Shown: positions 1 to 8,499 of the stretch, piece after piece
Layout: the number at the start of each line of letters is the position of its first letter
How positions within the stretch are numbered: the stretch's first letter is position 1
Assembly (NCBI GenBank): GCA_017431145.1
Contig: JAFRLQ010000135.1
Span: 124,001 to 188,000 of the forward strand
DNA: 64,000 nucleotides
DNA from: Clostridia bacterium
GTDB taxonomy: Bacteria; Bacillota; Clostridia; Christensenellales; Maliibacteriaceae
Direction of reading: 5' to 3'
Program-made: the position numbers and the translations under genes
The notes under the pieces: generated by a model
Told to the model about the DNA's origin: nothing
Seen by the model: the letters and a program-made list of their open reading frames with translations, nothing else
Databases searched by the model: none

Positions 1-716
1 CCCGCACGTTTCCCTCTTTCCTGTGCTCCTCCATCGATAAAACTGTCTATAAGCGTTCCTTTCCTGACATATAAAGCACCTACTCCTTTCGGGCCGTATA
101 TCTTATGCCCGGAAATGGACAGCAGGTCAACGCCCAGCTTATTTACATCAACCGGTATGCTTCCGAACGTCTGCACCGCATCTGTATGAAAGAGCGCACC
201 GTTTTGATGTGCGATCTGCGAATACTCTGCAATATGCTCAACTGTACCGATTTCATTGTTCGCGTGCATGATCGATACAAGCGCAGTTTTTTCCCTTAAA
301 CAGTTCACCAGTGCATCATATTGCACAAACCCCTCTTCATCAACGGGAAGATAGACAACATCAATCCCCTGTTTTTCCAGACGGGCGGCTGTGTGAAGGA
401 TCGCATGATGCTCTATCTGAGACGTAATGAATCTCTTGTCCTGATTCTCTTCCCGAAGCATGACCCCCTTAACAGCCCAGTTATCGCTTTCACTTCCGCC
501 GGATGTAAAGAAAACCTCACCGGCTTCCGCACCGATCGCCGTTGCAACTCTCCTGCGCGCATCATCCACGGCGCGTCTTGCCTCGCGTCCATACGAATAA
601 ATACTCGACGGGTTCCCGTAAACCACGTTGAAGTAAGGAAGCATGGCCTCCAGTACTGCTGCGTCGAGAGGCGTTGTCGCTGCGTAATCCAGATAAACAT
701 TCTTTGCTGTTAACAC
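1..716 (-). CDS. Cysteine desulfurase (NifS/IscS family), 3' part missing
   Basis: PLP enzyme that removes sulfur from cysteine for Fe-S cluster or tRNA thiolation. About 238 N-terminal residues are visible; the rest lies beyond the window start. The protein opens with the family pattern VYLDYAATTPLD, has the IEHHAIL histidines near residue 103 and the ISGHKIYGPKG motif with the PLP lysine near residue 205. The start is read as GTG at 716 because the frame has no nearby ATG and a GGAG lies 11 bases upstream; a different start is possible. The cysteine loop that separates NifS from IscS subtypes is outside the window. It is divergent from the lipoprotein gene. Confidence 0.9.
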   Translation of the reverse strand, partial: MLTAKNVYLDYAATTPLDAAVLEAMLPYFNVVYGNPSSIYSYGREARRAVDDARRRVATAIGAEAGEVFFTSGGSESDNWAVKGVMLREENQDKRFITSQIEHHAILHTAARLEKQGIDVVYLPVDEEGFVQYDALVNCLREKTALVSIMHANNEIGTVEHIAEYSQIAHQNGALFHTDAVQTFGSIPVDVNKLGVDLLSISGHKIYGPKGVGALYVRKGTLIDSFIDGGAQERGKRA

Positions 717-748
717 GTCAGGTCCATCTCCATTGAACGGATGAATTC

Positions 749-765
749 AACCAATTAAATTGGTT
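749..765. promoter_or_regulatory. 17-bp palindrome, possible operator
   Basis: The sequence AACCAATTAAATTGGTT is a perfect inverted repeat around a central A, between the divergent cysteine desulfurase and lipoprotein genes. Its right arm contains the TTGGTT that could be the -35 of the plus-strand promoter. This suggests a repressor site, but the regulator is unknown. Confidence 0.4.
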
Positions 766-788
766 TTGTCTTTTTTATTTGTTATTAT
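760..788 (+). promoter_or_regulatory. Putative promoter for solute-binding lipoprotein
   Basis: TTGGTT at 760-765 and TATTAT at 783-788 are separated by 17 bases, about 40 bases before the gene start. Read by eye. Confidence 0.4.
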
Positions 789-828
789 ATCTTCAATACC
801 CGAATTAATCCAAATCATTGGTGAATTT

Positions 829-2424
829 ATGCGACTTAAGAAACTGTTAATAATTCTGTTGATCCTGATACTTACTGCAACCGGCTGCGGCAAGGGATCC
901 GCACAAAACGAAGAAGACGATGACGAAACCACGCCTGTATTGACCGTGGTTTCACTGGAACCCTTTTCATCTTTCGTTCCTTCCTGCGCATCGACAAAAA
1001 CAGATCTTTTTATTGTGCATCATCTGTTTGAAGGATTGTTCCGGTATGATCAGTCCGGTCAGGTCGTAAACGGGCTTTCCGTATCTGAAAAATCAAATGA
1101 AACAAACACCGTTTGGACTTTTGAAATCGATCCGGAATCCCTGTGGTCTGACGGCATCCATGTCTGTGCGGATGACTTTGTCTATTCCATAGAATATGCT
1201 TTGACTACTGACCAGATCAGTGAAGACTCACTGACTCTTCTGCTTAGCATCGAAAACGCCGGGAGTTATCTTAACGGAAGCTGCGCGATTGAAGAAGTCG
1301 GTATTAAAGCGGTGTCTGACAACACCCTGGAGGTCCGCTTCAACACGCCGGTTTCACACATTTCCACCGTTATGTCCCAGCCGCTGTTCTTTCCCATGCG
1401 CAGAGACAAGGCGGCAGTCTACTCATCCGGCACTGATACTCTCGCTTCCGGTTCCCTGCCGTGCAACGGCTCTTATACGGTCTCGGAACAGACTGATGAT
1501 CAGATCGTGTTCGCTGAGAACACCAAACGCAGCAGTACCGTTCCGCTGAAGAACTCCTGTTTTGTTCTGGATATCCGAAAAACGATGGCAGATGTTTCCT
1601 TTGCGGAGCATAAAGACTATTTGGTGCTTCTTCAGGAACCTCTCGTGTTTCAATCCGAGGATTTCCGTCTTGAAAGCACCGCAGGTTTCGGAACCACGTT
1701 CCTCCGGTTCAACCTTACGACGCCTGAATACATCAATCAGGATCTGCGAAGCGTTCTGCAGTTGTCGATAAGAAACCAGGATGTCGTATCACAATTAGGC
1801 CTTCCCTATTATCCTGCTGAAGGTTTTCTTTCGACAGCCTTTACCTCTGACAACAATGTTACAGGTTTCAGAAAAAACTATTCACCCTGCAACGTTTCAG
1901 AAACAGCCCACGCAAACAATGTCCTTGTCGCGCAGACGATGCTGAATGATTCCACAGTTTCTTCCCTGCCTTTGACTCTTGTCTATAACAGGGAAAACGC
2001 TCTTCAGAAAGCGCTCGCCCCCATTCTTCGTGATATGTGGAAGAGCAGCCTGAATATTGAAGTTACACCTATTGGACTGAACAGATTCGACTATCAGGAT
2101 CATTTGGAAAACAATGATTATTCACTGATCCTTGAGACGGAAACACTGGACCTTGATATGCCGCATTTGATGCTGGATTCCTTCAGATCTGATTCAATGT
2201 CAAACTATGGTCACTATTCCTCGATCCGGTATGACTCATGCTATCAGAACTGCGTCAAAGCAAGCGCGTTTCAGGATTACAATGATTACTGCATGCAGGC
2301 GGATACCATTCTTTTTGAAGACGCTGCCGTGGTACCGCTCATTTATCAGACGCATTTTTACATTGTCTCATCTGAGTTTTCTGACTATACGCTTCTTCCG
2401 AACGGATTGGCGCTCATAAACTAA
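829..2424 (+). CDS. Extracellular solute-binding lipoprotein, family 5 (OppA-like)
   Basis: Lipoprotein of 531 residues resembling peptide or nickel ABC transporter binding proteins. The ATG at 829 is chosen because it gives a clean lipoprotein signal: MRLKK, a hydrophobic stretch, then the lipobox TATGC with the acylated cysteine at residue 20. An acidic linker (NEEDDDE) follows. Family-like segments include HHLFEGLFRYD, SLWSDGIHVCADDFVYSIEYAL and a late YNRENALQKALAP. No permease or ATPase gene is adjacent, so it is an orphan receptor here and its ligand cannot be read. A palindrome overlaps its promoter. Confidence 0.82.
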   Translation: MRLKKLLIILLILILTATGCGKGSAQNEEDDDETTPVLTVVSLEPFSSFVPSCASTKTDLFIVHHLFEGLFRYDQSGQVVNGLSVSEKSNETNTVWTFEIDPESLWSDGIHVCADDFVYSIEYALTTDQISEDSLTLLLSIENAGSYLNGSCAIEEVGIKAVSDNTLEVRFNTPVSHISTVMSQPLFFPMRRDKAAVYSSGTDTLASGSLPCNGSYTVSEQTDDQIVFAENTKRSSTVPLKNSCFVLDIRKTMADVSFAEHKDYLVLLQEPLVFQSEDFRLESTAGFGTTFLRFNLTTPEYINQDLRSVLQLSIRNQDVVSQLGLPYYPAEGFLSTAFTSDNNVTGFRKNYSPCNVSETAHANNVLVAQTMLNDSTVSSLPLTLVYNRENALQKALAPILRDMWKSSLNIEVTPIGLNRFDYQDHLENNDYSLILETETLDLDMPHLMLDSFRSDSMSNYGHYSSIRYDSCYQNCVKASAFQDYNDYCMQADTILFEDAAVVPLIYQTHFYIVSSEFSDYTLLPNGLALIN

Positions 2425-2450
2425 ACATTCACTCTATACGTTTCCATAAA

Positions 2451-2495
2451 AAGAAGACTTTGACCCATAGCGGCACAAAGCCTTCTTCTCTTTTT
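2451..2495. terminator. Bidirectional terminator
   Basis: Hairpin with arms AAGAAGACTTTG (2451-2462) and CAAAGCCTTCTT (2476-2487), one mismatch, followed by a CTCTTTTT tract. It lies between the convergent lipoprotein and isocitrate dehydrogenase genes. Confidence 0.7.
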
Positions 2496-2503
2496 AATTC
2501 TGT

Positions 2504-3700
2504 TTACAGTTTGTCCGCAATTTTTCGGATAAACGCCTCTGTATTCAGTTTGACCGTATTCTCAAGCGTAGAAATTGCAGCCAGATCTCCGGTCATATAC
2601 CCCGCCTCGATCGTATCGATAACAGCCTTTTCCAGTCTGTCTGCAAAACGGACAAGCTCAGCATTCCCGTCTAGCTGCCCTCTTTTTCTCAGCGCGCCTG
2701 ACCAGGCAAAAATCGTTGCGGTCGGATTTGTCGACGTTTCCTCGCCTTTTAGGTATCTGTAATAATGCCTCGTTACAGTTCCATGTGCGGCTTCGTACTC
2801 ATAATTACCGTCCGGTGATACGAGTACGCTCGTCATCATTGCGAGAGAACCGAACGCAGTCGCTGTCATATCGCTCATCACATCGCCGTCGTAATTTTTA
2901 CACGCCCAGATAAAGCCTCCGTTGCTTCGGATCACACGTGCAACCGCGTCATCGATGAGCGTATAGAAATAGGCAATTCCCTTTTCACTGAATAACTCAC
3001 TGTATTCACTGGTGAATACCTCCTCAAAGATATCCCTGAATCTTCCGTCATACAGTTTTGAGATCGTATCCTTCGAGGAAAACCAGATATCCTCATGTCG
3101 GTCGAGTGCATAATTGAAACAAGATCGTGCAAAAGAGCGTATGGAGTCGTCCAGATTGTGCATACCCAGAACAACGCCATTCTTTTTGAATTCATTGATC
3201 AGTTCCCGTTTTTCGTTCCCTGCTTCGTCTGTAAACACAAGCTCCGCTTTTCCGGGTCTGTCGATATACATTTCAACATCACGGTATATGTCTCCGTACG
3301 CATGGCGTGCAATCGTAATCGGTTTTTTCCATCCGGGAACAAGCGCATCTATCCCGTTTACCTGAATCGGAGCTCTGAAAACCGTACCGTCAAGAATCGC
3401 GCGTAGGGTTCCGTTCGGACTCTTGTACATTTTCTTCAGATTGTATTCTTTCACACGGGAAAGATTCGGAGTGATCGTTGCGCATTTCACGCCGACCCCA
3501 TACTTTTTGACAGCAAGCGCAGCCTCCACAGTTACGTTGTCGTCCGTCCTGTCACGATTTGGCAGACCAAGATCATAATACTCCGTATTCAAACTGATAT
3601 ATGGGCACAACAATTCCTCTTTGATCTGTTTCCATATGATTCTTGTCATTTCATCGCCGTCCATCTCGACGATCGGGTTAATCATGTTTATTTTGCTCAC
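2504..3700 (-). CDS. icd: NADP-type isocitrate dehydrogenase, eukaryotic-like homodimeric class
   Basis: Converts isocitrate to 2-oxoglutarate with CO2 release, giving glutamate precursor and NADPH. The 398-residue protein follows the animal/yeast cytosolic enzyme along its length: VEMDGDEMTRIIWKQIK near the N-terminus, VGVKCATITPN, KSPNGTLRAIL, KNYDGDVMSD, EAAHGTVTRHY and KGEETSTNPTATIFAW. It is not the E. coli-type Icd. The GTG start at 3700 has GGGAGGA seven to eight bases upstream. It is the last gene of the HAD, hprK, ROK group and ends at a bidirectional terminator. Confidence 0.95.
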   Translation of the reverse strand: MSKINMINPIVEMDGDEMTRIIWKQIKEELLCPYISLNTEYYDLGLPNRDRTDDNVTVEAALAVKKYGVGVKCATITPNLSRVKEYNLKKMYKSPNGTLRAILDGTVFRAPIQVNGIDALVPGWKKPITIARHAYGDIYRDVEMYIDRPGKAELVFTDEAGNEKRELINEFKKNGVVLGMHNLDDSIRSFARSCFNYALDRHEDIWFSSKDTISKLYDGRFRDIFEEVFTSEYSELFSEKGIAYFYTLIDDAVARVIRSNGGFIWACKNYDGDVMSDMTATAFGSLAMMTSVLVSPDGNYEYEAAHGTVTRHYYRYLKGEETSTNPTATIFAWSGALRKRGQLDGNAELVRFADRLEKAVIDTIEAGYMTGDLAAISTLENTVKLNTEAFIRKIADKL

Positions 3701-3714
3701 TTGATATCCTCCCG

Positions 3715-3828
3715 TTACCTTCCTTCATATTTCTCGGTGAAAAGCGGTTTGGCATTCCTGATCTCCGCTTCGGAAACAGATTCCAGAATGCCAATAACGC
3801 TGTGTATATTTTTCAGTCCTGAAAACAG
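3715..3828 (-). other. Possible vestigial or very small ORF between ROK kinase and icd
   Basis: The 141 bases between the ROK kinase and icd hold a 37-codon open stretch with protein-like composition (it includes ESVSEAEIRNAKPLFTEKYE). Its stop lies 14 bases before the icd start, normal operon spacing. There is no good start codon (only CTG or TTG) and an in-frame stop lies just upstream. It could be the tail of a deleted gene or chance. No family was recognised. Confidence 0.2.
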
Positions 3829-3841
3829 AGCGTTTCAATCG

Positions 3842-4813
3842 TTACATACCTTGTTCCGAACCGACGCCGAGCAATCCAGCGCCAAGCAGTCCTGCATCTC
3901 CCTCGAGCTGGCAGATCCTCAGCTCTGAATAAGCCATGCCCTTGTTTACGATCAGTTCTCCTAATTCCTTGCGCAGCGGAATCATCAGATATTCACCCGC
4001 GTTGCTGACTCCGCCGCCGATTGCAATCACTTCTGGATCAAGGAAATTCACAATATTCAGACACATGACCGCAAGATAGTGGACGAACTTCTGGAAAATC
4101 ACCTGACATACGGGATCATTCTCTCTGGAGCAGTCAATCACCATTTTCGCATCGATCTTATCAGGATCCCCGCCGCATTTTTCTCTCAGCATCGTCTCTT
4201 CGCCATTCTGCAGAGCCTCTCTGCCCCAGCGAATGATTGCGGTTGCAGCGGTGTACCGTTCAATGCATCCGCTGTTTCCGCAGGAACACGGAATACCGTT
4301 TTCAACTTCAACGATCACGTGCCCGAGTTCTCCCGCGTTATAGTGTGAACCCCAAAGCATTTTATCATTGATGATCACCCCGGCGCCGAGGCCCGTACCG
4401 ATCGTTAACACTACGGATGTTTTCGTCCCTCTGCACGCACCTGCGATATGCTCGCCCCATGCTGCGGCATTTGCGTCGTTTTCAACATAGACTTTCTTCC
4501 CGTCAAGCCGATCGGAAAGCAGCCTTCCGATATCCTGTTCATACCACTCAAGGTTGTTTGCGCGAACAAGATACCCTTTATCCGGCATCACAACGCCCGG
4601 GACCCCGATTCCGACATAAGCGATCTCGTCCATGCTGATACCAAGCATATCCATCTGTTCTCTTGCCAATGCCGCCAGTTTGTCCATTGCTTCCGGCGCA
4701 GACATTCCTTTTACAAACGGCGTAGATCTCTTGCTGATGACTTTCTGTGTTTCAAGCGCAATGATTCCGACAGGAAGATTCGTTCCGCCAATGTCAATCC
4801 CAATTGAATACAT
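3842..4813 (-). CDS. ROK-family glucokinase-like sugar kinase
   Basis: ATP-dependent kinase of the ROK family, probably phosphorylating glucose or a related hexose. The 323-residue protein starts IGIDIGGTN (phosphate-binding loop), has VENDANAAAWGE, and mid-protein ELGHVIVE followed by the ROK zinc motif CSCGNSGC. The ATG at 4813 is preceded by AAAGGAGAG nine bases upstream, so longer N-termini are unlikely. It begins 19 bases after hprK stops, which links a sugar kinase to catabolite-control machinery. Substrate is not certain; N-acetylmannosamine kinase or a ROK kinase of other specificity is possible. Confidence 0.88.
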   Translation of the reverse strand: MYSIGIDIGGTNLPVGIIALETQKVISKRSTPFVKGMSAPEAMDKLAALAREQMDMLGISMDEIAYVGIGVPGVVMPDKGYLVRANNLEWYEQDIGRLLSDRLDGKKVYVENDANAAAWGEHIAGACRGTKTSVVLTIGTGLGAGVIINDKMLWGSHYNAGELGHVIVEVENGIPCSCGNSGCIERYTAATAIIRWGREALQNGEETMLREKCGGDPDKIDAKMVIDCSRENDPVCQVIFQKFVHYLAVMCLNIVNFLDPEVIAIGGGVSNAGEYLMIPLRKELGELIVNKGMAYSELRICQLEGDAGLLGAGLLGVGSEQGM

Positions 4814-4832
4814 GTTGTTTGACTCTCCTTTA

Positions 4833-5741
4833 CTATCGCGTGATTTTGGCATCGAGTTCGTCCCAGACATTATATCCCATATCATCAAGTTTAATGTTCT
4901 GAACAGCTATTTCAATAATCGAAGCAATATTTCTTCCCGGCGCGACGGGCAGCACGATCTTTCTGACGTTTACACCCAGGATTTCCTGATAATGCTTGTT
5001 CCGGTCCAAACGGTCAAATCCCATTTCTTTTACCGTCTCAAAAGGCATAAGTTCAATGACCAGTGAAATCCTCTTTGATGTGAGAACCGCACCCACTCCA
5101 AACATCTGCCTGACATCAATGATCCCAAGTCCACGTATTTCCATGAGGAATCTGATCCTTTCCGGTGCGGACCCGATGATTCTCTCATTGTCAACCTTCA
5201 CAAGATCGACGACATCGTCTGCAACGAGCTTGTGTCCGTGCCTGATCAGTTCAAGAGCAGTCTCGCTCTTTCCAATACCCGAGTCTCCCGTCAGCAGAAT
5301 ACCGGTGCCCAGGACATCCACCAGCACACCCGGCACTGAACACTTCTCCGCAAGCAGATATGAAAAGAACGACTTTACCCTTGTGATGAAATCCGATGTT
5401 CCTTCTTCTGTAGTAAACAACGGAATGCCGTGCTCTTCGCAAGCATCAATGAATTCCTGCGGAGCAGGAATGCCACGGCAGATCACAATGCCAAGAAGAT
5501 TGTATGCGAAGAAAGTATAGAGAAATCTCTGTTTTTCCTCATCGATCAGCGTATCGTAGAAAGTCATTTCACTTTCACCGAACACCTGAAGTCTTTCACT
5601 TCTGAAGTGTCTGAAAAAGCCCGACAGCTGCAGCCCCGGACGGTTCACATTCCCCTCCCGGATCGTCAGCATTTCCTTTCCCTTTGTAACAATCTTCAGC
5701 CCTGTTTTTTCAGCAAAAAGATATACCGTTACTTCAGCCAT
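4833..5741 (-). CDS. hprK: HPr kinase/phosphorylase
   Basis: Bifunctional enzyme that phosphorylates or dephosphorylates Ser46 of HPr, the sensor of carbon catabolite repression in Bacillota. The 302-residue protein has the usual N-terminal domain (about 1-125) and a kinase domain with Walker A GDSGIGKSE at 152-160, followed by the signature region around MEIRGLGIIDVRQMFG near residue 205. Length is typical. It stands between a Cof-type phosphatase and the ROK kinase in an apparent operon, where lgt and similar genes are often found in other species. Confidence 0.96.
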   Translation of the reverse strand: MAEVTVYLFAEKTGLKIVTKGKEMLTIREGNVNRPGLQLSGFFRHFRSERLQVFGESEMTFYDTLIDEEKQRFLYTFFAYNLLGIVICRGIPAPQEFIDACEEHGIPLFTTEEGTSDFITRVKSFFSYLLAEKCSVPGVLVDVLGTGILLTGDSGIGKSETALELIRHGHKLVADDVVDLVKVDNERIIGSAPERIRFLMEIRGLGIIDVRQMFGVGAVLTSKRISLVIELMPFETVKEMGFDRLDRNKHYQEILGVNVRKIVLPVAPGRNIASIIEIAVQNIKLDDMGYNVWDELDAKITR

Positions 5742-5788
5742 AACAACACCATCCCTTAACTCGCAACCGCTCTATCAATACCTGTATT

Positions 5789-6583
5789 CTATAGCAGATA
5801 CTTTTCGATTACCCATGCAACACCGTCATCGTCATTTGACGGGACAATGATGTCAGCGATCGCTTTCACCTCATCCCTTCCGTTTTCCATAACGGCTCCA
5901 AGCCCTGCATATTGAATCATTGTTGTATCATTGATGCTGTCGCCGACCGCGATCATCTCCTGCGGAGTGATGCCGTAATTCGCACAGATCCAGTCCATCG
6001 CATTTCCTTTTGTTGCCTGCGGGTGTGTAATCTCCAGCATCGTCGGCACGGAAATCGCGACTTCAAGTCTTTCACCGAAACGTTCTTTCGCCGAAAGATA
6101 CGAGTCGTACACTTTTTCCGGCTCTCCCATTCCGATGATTTTCAGTGGCATTTCGGGAAGATCCTTCCTTAAATCCTCCACAAGGATGCCGTCGAAAGTC
6201 TGTTTTTTCGCATAGGATCTTGACCATTCGCTTTCGAATTCGTAATAAAAGTCCATATTCGTCATTGCTTGCGGAAACAGCGACTCCTCTTTCAAAAAAG
6301 GAACGATTTCACAGACCATATCCTTTTCAAGCGGTCTGGAGTACAATGTACTGCCGTCTACTGTATTCGTTACCACGGCCCCCTGACAGTTGATCGTCGG
6401 TCCGTGGATGTCAAGCATATCTGAATAACGTTTCGTAGACCTGAAAATCCGTCCGCTTGAAATGGATACGATAATTCCCTTTTCTTCAGCTTTTCTGCAC
6501 GCATCAACAAGGCGTCTGCTCACAGACAGATCGGTGCGCAGCGCAGTGCCGTCCAGATCAAATGCAATGTATTTGTACGTCAT
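5789..6583 (-). CDS. Cof-type HAD-IIB sugar-phosphate phosphatase
   Basis: HAD hydrolase of 264 residues, probably acting on a small phosphorylated metabolite. The nucleophile motif FDLDGTAL lies at the N-terminus, ISSGR forms motif II, and GDSINDTTM near residue 212 supplies the metal-binding acids. The large cap between motifs II and III fits subclass IIB (Cof/YidA). It is the first gene after a recognisable promoter and precedes hprK. Substrate is unknown. Confidence 0.88.
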   Translation of the reverse strand: MTYKYIAFDLDGTALRTDLSVSRRLVDACRKAEEKGIIVSISSGRIFRSTKRYSDMLDIHGPTINCQGAVVTNTVDGSTLYSRPLEKDMVCEIVPFLKEESLFPQAMTNMDFYYEFESEWSRSYAKKQTFDGILVEDLRKDLPEMPLKIIGMGEPEKVYDSYLSAKERFGERLEVAISVPTMLEITHPQATKGNAMDWICANYGITPQEMIAVGDSINDTTMIQYAGLGAVMENGRDEVKAIADIIVPSNDDDGVAWVIEKYLL

Positions 6584-6606
6584 TTGTCAATGCCACCTTT
6601 GCTTGC

Positions 6607-6635
6607 ATTATAACTGTTTCGCTTACCGTGTGAAA
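6607..6635 (-). promoter_or_regulatory. Promoter for HAD-hprK-ROK-icd group
   Basis: On the minus strand TTTCAC (6630-6635) is followed after 17 bases by a perfect TATAAT (6607-6612). AAGGTGG then precedes the HAD start at 6583. It lies between the end of uvrC and the HAD gene. Confidence 0.6.
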
Positions 6636-6669
6636 ACACCGTTTCTCATGTATCCGGCTCATAACCTGA

Positions 6670-8499
6670 CTATTTTTCATGAAAGAAAGCATACAGGTTT
6701 TTCGCCGCGCCTGCAGATATTCCGTCAATTGACGCCAGCTCATCGAATGTGGCATTTTCGATTGCCTCAAGATTGGAGAAATGATTCAACAGCAGAGCAC
6801 GCCTTTTCGGGCCGATTCCATCCACTTCCTCAAGTATGCTCCCGAGCATCTTTTTAGACCGGATGCTCCGATGGTACGTTATTGCAAAACGGTGCGCCTC
6901 ATCACGCAGCTGCTGCAGGATCTGAAGTGCGCCGCTCGTACGCGGAAGTTTCACCGGAATATCATTATTGGGCAGATAGATCTCTTCTTCTTTTTTCGCA
7001 AGCGAACAAAGATTGACTTTTATACCCATTCCTTCGATAACCCGCTGAACAGCTTTCAGCTGTTCCTTACCGCCATCGATCATAATCAGATCCGGATGTG
7101 CAAGGAACTTGTCATCTCCGTCCATTTGCCTTCTGAATCTTCTTCCGAGTGTTTCCGCAAGCGATGCAAAATCATTCGGACCTTCAACTGTTTTGATCCT
7201 GAAGCGCCTGTATGCGTGTTTCGCCGGTCTTCCGTCTTCAAATACGACCATGGAAGCAACTGAATACACGCCCTGTGTATTGGATATATCGTAGCCTTCG
7301 ATCCTGTGCGGAGAAGAGGAAAGTCCGCAGACCGCCGCGAGTTCTGCAAGCGAAGCCTTTCTGTGTTCATACGCCTGATCTTTCTTTTTTGTTTCATTGA
7401 TCTTCATCTGCAGCGCGTTTTCCTGCGCCATGGCAAGCAAGTGTCTTTTTTCACCGCGTTGGGCAAAATGGATCCGCACCTTTTTCCCTGCGGCTTCCGA
7501 AAGCATCTCCTCGAGCACATCCGCATATTGAGGAAGGTATGGCACCACTATCTCTCCCGGAATATCTATACTTGACGAATAATACTGAAGCAGAAAGCTT
7601 TCAAGGAGATCTTCTTCTATCTGATCCCTGTTGTTGATCATTTCGCGTTTGTCCGAGTATTCCACCCGTCCGTTCCGGATACAAAGCACCTGAACATAAC
7701 AAACGTCTTCATCCGCCGCAAGTCCGATCACATCACTGTCTTTTCCGCTCGCAGAGGTTGCGATCTGGCTTTGGATCACACTTTCCACAGCGTTGATCCT
7801 GTCGCGTAGCACGGCTGCTTTTTCGTAATTCATCTTACTTGCTTCATCCTGCATCTGTGTCCGCAGATTCGACAGAAGCTCGTCGTAATGTCCATCCAGC
7901 AGGTTGGAGACCTGCTTCATCACCTGGGCGTATTCTTCTTTCGTCACGTTCCCCAGACATGGTCCAAGGCACCGCCCTATCTGATAATTCAAACAGGGCC
8001 TTCCGTTCGGAACGCCTTCCTTCAGATCCTTCTTACATGTCCGAATCGGAAAAACATCGCCGAGCGTCTCGATCAGTTTGTGAATACTGTGCGCTGCGCG
8101 AAAAGGTCCGTAGTATTTCACATTTGCTTTCTTTTTCATTTTTCTCGCGATTTCTACGCGGGGAAAATCGTTATTATAATCAATCCTGACGAATGGATAC
8201 TGTTTATCATCCCGAAGCAGAATATTGTAATGCGGTTTATACTGCTTGATAAAATTGCCTTCCAGAATAAGAGCCTCAAGTTCGTTTTTCGTCACGACGA
8301 TTTCAAAGTCGCTGATATGCGAGATCATCGCACTGACTTTTGGCTCGCGGCCTTTTGTATTTGAAAAATACTGTTTCACCCTTCGTTTGAGATTTATGGC
8401 TTTTCCGACATAAATCACTTCATCCTGGGCGTTTTTCATGATATATACACCGCTTGCGTCAGGCAGTGTTTTGATCTTGTATTCCAGTTTGCTGTTCAT
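6670..8499 (-). CDS. uvrC: Excinuclease ABC subunit C
   Basis: Makes the two incisions in nucleotide excision repair after UvrA and UvrB load. The 609-residue protein has the N-terminal GIY-YIG nuclease (SGVYIM, then EVIYVGKA, about residues 12-95), a cysteine cluster around CLNYQIGRCLGPC, a UVR helix pair (residues near 205-240), the RNase H-like nuclease (GYDISNTQG, DLIMIDGG) and C-terminal helix-hairpin-helix motifs ending near DGISAGAAKNLYAFF. Its start overlaps the PBP stop in an ATGA, so it is coupled to the cell-wall genes rather than to uvrBA. Confidence 0.97.
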   Translation of the reverse strand: MNSKLEYKIKTLPDASGVYIMKNAQDEVIYVGKAINLKRRVKQYFSNTKGREPKVSAMISHISDFEIVVTKNELEALILEGNFIKQYKPHYNILLRDDKQYPFVRIDYNNDFPRVEIARKMKKKANVKYYGPFRAAHSIHKLIETLGDVFPIRTCKKDLKEGVPNGRPCLNYQIGRCLGPCLGNVTKEEYAQVMKQVSNLLDGHYDELLSNLRTQMQDEASKMNYEKAAVLRDRINAVESVIQSQIATSASGKDSDVIGLAADEDVCYVQVLCIRNGRVEYSDKREMINNRDQIEEDLLESFLLQYYSSSIDIPGEIVVPYLPQYADVLEEMLSEAAGKKVRIHFAQRGEKRHLLAMAQENALQMKINETKKKDQAYEHRKASLAELAAVCGLSSSPHRIEGYDISNTQGVYSVASMVVFEDGRPAKHAYRRFRIKTVEGPNDFASLAETLGRRFRRQMDGDDKFLAHPDLIMIDGGKEQLKAVQRVIEGMGIKVNLCSLAKKEEEIYLPNNDIPVKLPRTSGALQILQQLRDEAHRFAITYHRSIRSKKMLGSILEEVDGIGPKRRALLLNHFSNLEAIENATFDELASIDGISAGAAKNLYAFFHEK

